Below are positions 1 to 6,002 of a DNA stretch of 10,524 bases, piece by piece; position 1 is the stretch's first letter, and each line of letters begins with the position of its first letter. A program made the position numbers and the translations under genes. The DNA is from Rickettsiales bacterium (GTDB taxonomy: Bacteria > Pseudomonadota > Alphaproteobacteria > Rickettsiales > Deianiraeaceae). The notes under the pieces are model-generated. The model did no database searches. It was not told the origin of the DNA and saw only the letters and a program-made list of their open reading frames with translations. Location: positions 1-10,524 of the forward strand of contig CANDYN010000032.1 in the NCBI GenBank assembly GCA_947424985.1, written 5' to 3'.

Positions 1-1053
1 GTTTTTGCAAGAAAAATCGACAAATCTCGTGAATTGGCGGAAAAATTTGGCATGAAGAGTGGTATTTTAAGCTGGCTAAATTTTGATGAAATTGATATAA
101 TTATCAATGCGACTTCTTGCGGATATGGAGCCGATGAAAAGCCGATTTCAGCTGATTTAATTGGCAAAAAACACACCGTTTTTGATTTGATTTATTATCC
201 ATTTGAAACGACTTTAATTAAAGACTCTAAAAAAAATGGCGCAAGTATAATTTTTGGAACTGAAATGCTTTTAAATCAGGCGGTAAGACAATTTGAGCTT
301 TATACGGATATGGGTCCAGATATAGAAATAATGAGACAATCTCTTGAAAAAGTTGTTCAAAAAAGAAGTGAGATTTCCGATTTTTTGAGTAAAGTTTTTA
401 TATCAATTATTGCAAAAAACTTAAATGAACTTGAGGCAAAAATTAAAATCGCAAAAAGAATTACCAAAAATATTGAAATCAGAGCTGATTTTTTAGACAA
501 CGTTTCGCCTAAAATGATCAAAGAAATCTGTAAAATAACACATGGAATGAATACGATTTTTACCTGCAGAAAAAAAGAGCACGGTGGCTTTTATATTGGA
601 GATGAATATGGCGAGATAATGATGTCTGCATATAGAAATTTTGGATATATTGACATTGATATAAAAGATGTAGTTTTGGCGAGTGGTATCAACAAACTTC
701 AAGATGGAGCAAAGCTTATAATGTCTCATCATGACTTTGAAAAAACTCCGCTTTATGAAGATTGCGTAGATTTTGTAGATCAAATGGAAAAAGCAAATGC
801 CGATATTTATAAATTGGCATTTAAGGTTAATGAATATAGAGATATAATGACACAATCTAAAGTATTTGAATACTCCAAAAAGATAGCGCTCGTACCCATG
901 GGGGATCGTGGAAAAATAACGCGGATTTATTCGTTGCTTTTGGGATCAAATCTTTCTTTTGCATGTTTATCGGAAGATGAAAAAACGGCAAGCGGACAGC
1001 TAACTTATAGGGAATATAGTGACTTACTTGAACTTTTTTATTTTTCATCATGA
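1..1053 (+). CDS. aroE-aroD: Bifunctional shikimate dehydrogenase / type I 3-dehydroquinate dehydratase, 5'-truncated
   Basis: The open frame runs through the left edge, so the start lies outside the window; no internal start is needed. Numbering codons from base 1, residues 1-105 are the C-terminal half of shikimate dehydrogenase (AroE, NADPH-dependent reduction of 3-dehydroshikimate). They show NATS at 36-39, a DLIYYPFETTL stretch, and a GTEMLLNQAVRQFELYT block whose Gln93 is in the conserved substrate-binding position. From about residue 120 a type I 3-dehydroquinate dehydratase (AroD) follows: EIRAD (Glu159, Arg161), MSHHDF (His244), the Schiff-base Lys271 in YKLAF, Arg308 in GKITRI, and SGQ (331-333). 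The two domains catalyse consecutive shikimate-pathway steps in the cytosol. Asp220 sits where the bacterial enzymes usually carry a catalytic Glu (IDIDI against IDLEL). The stop overlaps the aroC start, so the two are probably co-transcribed and translationally coupled. Domain identities are secure; activity of the pair is inferred. Confidence 0.93.
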   Translation, partial: VFARKIDKSRELAEKFGMKSGILSWLNFDEIDIIINATSCGYGADEKPISADLIGKKHTVFDLIYYPFETTLIKDSKKNGASIIFGTEMLLNQAVRQFELYTDMGPDIEIMRQSLEKVVQKRSEISDFLSKVFISIIAKNLNELEAKIKIAKRITKNIEIRADFLDNVSPKMIKEICKITHGMNTIFTCRKKEHGGFYIGDEYGEIMMSAYRNFGYIDIDIKDVVLASGINKLQDGAKLIMSHHDFEKTPLYEDCVDFVDQMEKANADIYKLAFKVNEYRDIMTQSKVFEYSKKIALVPMGDRGKITRIYSLLLGSNLSFACLSEDEKTASGQLTYREYSDLLELFYFSS

Positions 1054-2138
1054 TTGGAAATACCTTCGGAAAGCTTTTTCGTGTGACGACTTTTGGCGAA
1101 TCTCACGGGGAAGCAGTTGGATGCATTATTGATGGATGCCCCTCTGGCGTCGAAATTTCGGAACTTGATATTCAAGCTGAGCTTGATTTAAGGCGACCAG
1201 GTCAAAGTAAAATTACAACAGATAGAAATGAAGACGATAAAGCCCAGATTTTATCGGGAGTTTTCGATGGCGTTACGACGGGGACTCCAATTTGTATAAT
1301 CATTAAAAATAAAGATCAAAAATCACAAGATTATAGCGAGATAAAAGATATATTTCGTCCATCCCATGCTGATTTTACATATCAGCAAAAATATGGAATA
1401 CGGGATTATAGGGGCGGTGGACGAACTTCTGCGAGAGAGACTGTTGCAAGAGTTGCTGCTGGCGCTGTTGCGAAAAAAATCCTTGATAAAATGGGCGTTT
1501 TTGCTATATCGTTTGTTGAGCAAGTTTGTAATATTCGTGCAGAAATTGACGAAAATTTAGTTTTACGGGAAGATATTTTTTCCAATATTATTCGATGTCC
1601 CGATCAAAAAAAGGCGACAGAAATGATAGAATTAATCGAGAAAATGAAAAAAGAGGGAGACTCTGTTGGTGGGGTTATTAAGGGTATTATTTCCGGACTT
1701 TGGGCGGGAATTGGAACGCCGGTTTTTAGTAAATTAAACGCGGAACTTGCACATGCTATGATGGGAATTAATGCCGTTAAGGGATTTGAAATTGGCTCTG
1801 GATTTGCGTCTATTGAGCTTAAAGGTTCGGAACATAACGATCAGATAGAGGCAAAAAACGGGAAAATTTCAACCAAGACAAATCATGCAGGTGGAATAGT
1901 TGGCGGACTTTCAAATGGTGAAAATATTACGTTTAGAGTTGCTTTTAAGCCAATTTCAACAATAAAAAAACCACAAAAAACTGTTAATATGCTTGGCGAA
2001 AACGTGGAACTTGAAAACATAAAAGGAAGGCACGATCCTTGTGTTTTGCCACGTGCAGTGCCGATTGTTGACGCAATGGCGAGACTTGTTATCCTTGATC
2101 AAATAATGCTTGATCAAGCTTCTAGATTGGAAAAATAA
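1050..2138 (+). CDS. aroC: Chorismate synthase
   Basis: AroC converts 5-enolpyruvylshikimate-3-phosphate to chorismate by an anti-1,4-elimination that needs reduced FMN; it is the last step of the shikimate pathway and acts in the cytosol. At 362 residues it has normal family length. All three family signatures are visible: GESHG at 16-20, the Arg-rich GGGRTSARETVARVAAGA block at 122-139, and RHDPCVLPRAVPIVDAM from Arg327. The ATG shares ATGA with the stop of the preceding AroE-AroD fusion, which fixes the start and suggests coupled translation; no Shine-Dalgarno sequence is seen. The 3' end converges on obg with a 6-bp gap, so there is no room for a separate terminator. Near the end, 2094-2118 can fold into a 9-bp stem (a repeated TTGATCAA palindrome), but it lies inside the coding region without a T-run. 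Confidence 0.98.
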   Translation: MIGNTFGKLFRVTTFGESHGEAVGCIIDGCPSGVEISELDIQAELDLRRPGQSKITTDRNEDDKAQILSGVFDGVTTGTPICIIIKNKDQKSQDYSEIKDIFRPSHADFTYQQKYGIRDYRGGGRTSARETVARVAAGAVAKKILDKMGVFAISFVEQVCNIRAEIDENLVLREDIFSNIIRCPDQKKATEMIELIEKMKKEGDSVGGVIKGIISGLWAGIGTPVFSKLNAELAHAMMGINAVKGFEIGSGFASIELKGSEHNDQIEAKNGKISTKTNHAGGIVGGLSNGENITFRVAFKPISTIKKPQKTVNMLGENVELENIKGRHDPCVLPRAVPIVDAMARLVILDQIMLDQASRLEK

Positions 2139-2144
2139 GATAAT

Positions 2145-3149
2145 CTATTCCGAGATATTTTCGTTATCATCGATAAATTTTGTAATAAATTTACTTAGAC
2201 GATCGAGATTAAATTTTGTGATGGATGAAATAACTATGAATCTGCGATTTTTGAAAACTTTTTTGATATATTCAATTTTTTCTGCTAGCTCAGCATCGGT
2301 TAGGCAGTCAGATTTTGAAAATACAATTAACTCTTGTTTCTGCATTAATTCCGGGCTATATTTTTCAAGCTCAGATCTGATTATTTTATAGTTTTTAACC
2401 AAATCTTTTGATGTGATATCAATCATGTGTAAAATCGCTTTACAACGCTCTATGTGGCGTAAAAATCTATGTCCAAGTCCACGATTTTCACTTGCCCCCT
2501 CGATTAGCCCCGGGATGTCCGCAAGTATGTAATGTTTAAATTCACCTTCCAGGACGCCAAGAACTGGTTTAATCGTTGTAAAAGAATAGTCTGCAACAAC
2601 TGATTTCGTATTTGTTATACTATTAAGAAGTGTTGATTTTCCTATGTTTGGCATTCCAATTATTCCAATATCGCAAAAAAGTTTTAACTGTAAAACGAAA
2701 ACACCGAATTCTCCTTCTTTTCCTGGTTTAGATTTGCGTGGAGCTTGATTTACCGAGGTTTTAAATGCCATGTTGCCGGCACCACCTGCGCCACCTTTTG
2801 CTATGGTTATTTTTTGTCCAACTTCCGATATATCATAAAGCAAAACACGCGTTTCGTAGTCTAAAACTTGGGTTCCAATTGGAACATAAAGTGTTTTATC
2901 TCCACCGGATTTTCCATGTTTTTGATTTCCTTGTCCAACTTTTCCATTGTCTGCGAAAATTCTTTTGTTGTATTTAAAATTGGAAAGAGTATTATATTTA
3001 CTGCTACCAATTAAAATTACGTCACCTCCGTGCCCCCCATGTCCTCCATCTGGGCCGCCAAATTCTATATATTTTTCGCGTCTAAAGCTCGTGCAGCCAT
3101 TTCCACCATCTCCAGATTTTACATTTATTACCGCTTCATCTATAAACAT
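2145..3149 (-). CDS. obg: Obg/CgtA-family ribosome-associated GTPase
   Basis: Obg is a GTPase that binds the 50S subunit during ribosome assembly and links it to stress and cell-cycle control. This 334-residue protein has the glycine-rich N-terminal Obg fold at 1-158 (GDGGNG, GGPDGGHGGHGGDV, GGAGGAGN) and then a G domain: G1 GMPNIGKS (165-172), switch I/G2 FTTIKPVLG near 190-198, G3 DIPG (211-214) followed by LIEGA, G4 SKSD (278-281) and G5 SS near 308. G4 has Ser in place of the classical Asn of NKxD; I believe this occurs in other alphaproteobacterial Obg proteins. The acidic C-terminal extension is minimal. The ATG overlaps the stop of the upstream prepilin-like gene by one base (TAATG), so translation is probably coupled. 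In most bacteria obg follows rpmA, so this neighbour is unusual. No Shine-Dalgarno sequence is seen. Confidence 0.97.
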   Translation of the reverse strand: MFIDEAVINVKSGDGGNGCTSFRREKYIEFGGPDGGHGGHGGDVILIGSSKYNTLSNFKYNKRIFADNGKVGQGNQKHGKSGGDKTLYVPIGTQVLDYETRVLLYDISEVGQKITIAKGGAGGAGNMAFKTSVNQAPRKSKPGKEGEFGVFVLQLKLFCDIGIIGMPNIGKSTLLNSITNTKSVVADYSFTTIKPVLGVLEGEFKHYILADIPGLIEGASENRGLGHRFLRHIERCKAILHMIDITSKDLVKNYKIIRSELEKYSPELMQKQELIVFSKSDCLTDAELAEKIEYIKKVFKNRRFIVISSITKFNLDRLSKFITKFIDDNENISE

Positions 3150-3907
3150 TAAACATCAAAAAGAAATGCACCAAGGCAACCACTTTCATTCGTATTTTTA
3201 TAAAGAAATGCAGTATTTGAAGTTAAATTGTAAGTAATGGCTCCAGAGGTATTGCATAAAAAACTAGAATCATTGAAGCCCCTTATGCTGCCAGTTAGTG
3301 GAATTCCATCATCGCTTTTTACATCATATCGCATTAACACTTTGTTTTCAATGCCAGACAAAAAGCAGTTTCCGTTCGCATCTTGCGTTGTGCTACATCT
3401 TACGAGATTTAAAACAACGCTGGTTAAGTAGGTATTTATTTGATATCCCAAGTCTTCATAAATAATTGACTTTGGAATATTTACGCCAATTACGCTCCTT
3501 ACTGTCCCGACTCCTCCACCTGTTAGACCTGTATAAATTGCTGAATATTTCTTATAAATCGACAAGTGATTCCAGGCAAGCCAAAATTCATTTGTACTCA
3601 CACCAAGGTTCTCATACGTTCCATCGCAATCACCGTTTGAAAGCCCGGCCTTTATCTCTTCTGATCTACAAAAATCACCTGGTAGTTGATTAAATGCATC
3701 ATAAAATGATTTTATGTCAATTTTATATGCTTGAATCTCCATTCCAAGTGCCTGAGCTTTTGAATTTAGCTTTAGCCCCATCGTAAACGGTACCAATGAT
3801 AGTATAAATATAGCTATAGTCAGGGCTATCATTATCTCGGCTAAGGAAAAAGCTTTTTTTGATTTACTTTTACTTTTTAGTGTCATATTAAAACCAAGCA
3901 ACATCAT
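3149..3907 (-). CDS. Prepilin-like (type IV pilin/pseudopilin N-terminus) secreted protein
   Basis: Residues 11-18 form a Lys/Ser-rich basic leader, followed by KKA/FSLAEIMIALT. This is a class III prepilin signal with predicted cleavage by prepilin peptidase after Ala19, mature Phe at +1 and the conserved Glu at +5 (Glu24). A hydrophobic helix runs to about residue 43. The mature part is about 233 residues. It has FYDAFNQLPGDF (68-79), an LPGD motif I associate with prepilin-like proteins of Rickettsiales, and several Cys (for example Cys80 and the pairs around CSTTQDANGNC and the C-terminal NESGC) that could form disulfides in an extracytoplasmic domain. Role: a pilin or pseudopilin of a type IV pilus or type II secretion machine, anchored in the inner membrane before assembly; the exact machine is unknown. 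The second in-frame ATG at 3886 (residue 8) would give a more usual leader length and more promoter space, so the true start is uncertain. Confidence 0.82.
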   Translation of the reverse strand: MMLLGFNMTLKSKSKSKKAFSLAEIMIALTIAIFILSLVPFTMGLKLNSKAQALGMEIQAYKIDIKSFYDAFNQLPGDFCRSEEIKAGLSNGDCDGTYENLGVSTNEFWLAWNHLSIYKKYSAIYTGLTGGGVGTVRSVIGVNIPKSIIYEDLGYQINTYLTSVVLNLVRCSTTQDANGNCFLSGIENKVLMRYDVKSDDGIPLTGSIRGFNDSSFLCNTSGAITYNLTSNTAFLYKNTNESGCLGAFLFDV

Positions 3908-3916
3908 TTTAAAAAT

Positions 3917-4102
3917 ATGAAAATAATAGTCAATCTATTTATTTTGTCCTTGATTTTATCGTCATGTGGTAGATATCAAAAACAACTATGGGTTGGCGAG
4001 AAAAAGGACAAAAAATCAAGGAAAAATGAAGGAAAGATCACAGAAAAAGATAAAAAAGTCGATGATTTTGACATACATAACATTGATTTTAATGAAAGTT
4101 AA
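3917..4102 (+). CDS. Small lipoprotein, possibly LptM-like
   Basis: This 61-residue protein begins with a short signal peptide (MK, then hydrophobic residues 3-14) ending in a lipobox, LSSC, with Cys17 as the lipidated residue. The residue after Cys is Gly, which does not match the usual inner-membrane retention Asp and so favours the outer membrane. The mature chain is about 45 residues, very rich in Lys, Asp and Glu, and probably disordered. The start of the mature protein, CGRYQKQLWVGE, resembles in spacing the CGxKGPLYxPxx start of LptM (YifL-type) lipoproteins, but it lacks the GP, so this is only a suggestion. It diverges from the prepilin-like gene with 9 bp between start codons and precedes mnmG by 55 bp. 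A weak promoter-like pair lies upstream at 3863-3868 (TTTACT) and 3886-3891 (TATTAA) with 17 bp spacing, inside the prepilin gene. No Shine-Dalgarno sequence is seen. Confidence 0.72.
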   Translation: MKIIVNLFILSLILSSCGRYQKQLWVGEKKDKKSRKNEGKITEKDKKVDDFDIHNIDFNES

Positions 4103-4157
4103 TTTTTTACTTGATTATTAAAAGAAATAAAGCAGATTTGGTGAAATTTTTGTTTCG

Positions 4158-6002
4158 ATGGAAAACTTTGATGTCATAGTTATTGGTGCTGGGCATGCGG
4201 GTCTTGAGGCAGCGAGCGCTTCTGCCAGAATCGGTGCAAAAACAGCTTTAATAACAATAAGCTTTGACAACATAGGTGAACTTTCTTGCAATCCTGCAAT
4301 TGGTGGAATTGGAAAGGGTACGATAGTTCGTGAAATTGATGCACTGGGTGGACTTATGGGAAAACTCGCCGATTTGGCGTCGATCCATACAAAAATGCTT
4401 AATAGTAGCAAAGGTCCGGCGGTTTGGGGTTTGCGAGCGCAAATTGACAGAAAATTGTATAAAAAAGCTGCTAGAGATTTGATTTTAAATCATAAAAATT
4501 TAGAAGTGATCGAGGCTATGGTTGAAAATATTATACTCGATGATAAAAAATTTAGCTATGTTGTTGCAAACGGTAAAAAGTATTTTGCAAAATCAATAGT
4601 TGTTACAACCGGAACATTTTTAAACGGAATAACACACCAAGGAAATGAGCAAAAAGATCAGGGCAGAATGGGGGAAAAACCAAGCCTTGAGCTCGCAAAT
4701 TGTTTACGCAATCTTGGGTTTAAAATTTCCCGACTGAAAACCGGAACGCCAGCGAGGATTTTAAAAAGTTCAATTGATTACACAGATCTTGAATTTCAAG
4801 CCGGAGATAGTCCACCGGGTGCATTTTCATATCTTACAAAGTCAATCACACAAGAGCAAATTGCTTGTCATATTACTCATACAAATGAAAAAACACACGA
4901 AATAATACAAGAGGCAGAAAGTCTATCTCCGATGCATAATGGACAAATATCATCTCGTGGTCCAAGATATTGTCCATCGATTGAGGATAAAATTAGACGA
5001 TTTTCTGATAGAGATAGGCATCAGATTTTTTTAGAGCCGGAGGGTCTTGATAGCGATTTGGTTTATCCAAATGGAATCTCAACTGCGCTTCCACGTGAGA
5101 TTCAAGAAAAGTTCATTCGTACAATTAAAGGTCTTGAAAATTGCGTTATAACTCAATTTGGATATGCAATTGAATATGACTATATTGATGCCAGAACATT
5201 AAGAAATACACTTGCACTTCGTGATTATGACGGGGTTTTCTTTGCCGGTCAAATAAACGGAACAACGGGATATGAGGAAGCCGCGGGTCAGGGACTTGTT
5301 GCAGGAATAAATGCTGCACTTTTTGCCCTAAGTGGCGAGGAATTCACTTTAACCAGAAATGAGTCATTTATTGGGGTAATGATTGATGATTTAACTCAAA
5401 TTGGAGTGAACGGTGAACCTTATAGGATGTTCACCTCTCGTGCTGAGCACAGGCTTTCAATGCGTCATGATAACGCAGACATAAGGCTTACACAATATGG
5501 ACTGGAACTTGGAATTGTTGAAGAGGAAAGGATTGCATATTTTACTCAAAAGCTTTCTGACATTGAAAAATTGCGACAAATTTTATCAGAAATAAAATAT
5601 ACTCCAATGGAGCTTCTGAATTTTGGTATAAAAATGGCGCAAGATGGCGTAAGGCGAAGCTGTATCGAACTTTTGCGAAATAAATCAATTGATTTTAATG
5701 TAATTGAAAAGCTTTGTAATGATGCAAAAAATTTTTCAGAAGAAGTAAAAAATTATGTTGATATTGAGGAAAAATATCATTTTTACATAAAACGACAAGT
5801 TGAAGAAAATAACGAAATTCAAAAAAGCAGAGAAGTAAAAATTCCGGAAGATATCAGGTATGCTGACATAAAATCACTTTCAAATGAAGTTATTGAAAAG
5901 CTAAATTACTATAAACCTAAAAATATCTATGATGCATCAAGAATTTCTGGATTAACACCAGCAGCAGTTTCAGCTATTATTGTTTATTTAAAGCAGAGAT
6001 GA
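4158..6002 (+). CDS. mnmG: tRNA uridine-5-carboxymethylaminomethyl modification enzyme MnmG (GidA)
   Basis: MnmG is the FAD-dependent partner of the GTPase MnmE. The complex adds (carboxymethyl)aminomethyl groups at C5 of wobble U34 in tRNAs reading NNA/NNG codons, including tRNA-Gln(UUG) such as the one encoded at 9153-9227. The 614-residue length is typical (E. coli 629). Visible motifs are the dinucleotide-binding GAGHAG (10-15), SCNPAIGGIGKG with Cys44, TTGTFLNG (150-157), GPRYCPSIEDK with Cys272, and GQINGTTGYEEAAGQG (364-379). The two cysteines match the conserved pair needed for activity. The C-terminal helical region that contacts MnmE and tRNA is present (SGLTPAAVSAI near the end). 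The stop overlaps the mutS start (ATGA). The usual downstream partners rsmG, parA and parB are not here. The ATG at 4158 fits the family N-terminus exactly; no clear ribosome binding site precedes it. Confidence 0.98.
   Translation: MENFDVIVIGAGHAGLEAASASARIGAKTALITISFDNIGELSCNPAIGGIGKGTIVREIDALGGLMGKLADLASIHTKMLNSSKGPAVWGLRAQIDRKLYKKAARDLILNHKNLEVIEAMVENIILDDKKFSYVVANGKKYFAKSIVVTTGTFLNGITHQGNEQKDQGRMGEKPSLELANCLRNLGFKISRLKTGTPARILKSSIDYTDLEFQAGDSPPGAFSYLTKSITQEQIACHITHTNEKTHEIIQEAESLSPMHNGQISSRGPRYCPSIEDKIRRFSDRDRHQIFLEPEGLDSDLVYPNGISTALPREIQEKFIRTIKGLENCVITQFGYAIEYDYIDARTLRNTLALRDYDGVFFAGQINGTTGYEEAAGQGLVAGINAALFALSGEEFTLTRNESFIGVMIDDLTQIGVNGEPYRMFTSRAEHRLSMRHDNADIRLTQYGLELGIVEEERIAYFTQKLSDIEKLRQILSEIKYTPMELLNFGIKMAQDGVRRSCIELLRNKSIDFNVIEKLCNDAKNFSEEVKNYVDIEEKYHFYIKRQVEENNEIQKSREVKIPEDIRYADIKSLSNEVIEKLNYYKPKNIYDASRISGLTPAAVSAIIVYLKQR

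Noticed and set aside
493..855. 120-codon open frame on the minus strand inside the AroE-AroD gene
   Set aside because: It lies wholly opposite a gene with clear enzyme motifs, its composition is that of reverse-complemented coding sequence, and it has no recognisable domain.
2094..2118. 9-bp stem formed by two TTGATCAA palindromes as an aroC terminator
   Set aside because: It lies within the aroC coding sequence, is A+T-rich and is not followed by a T-run.
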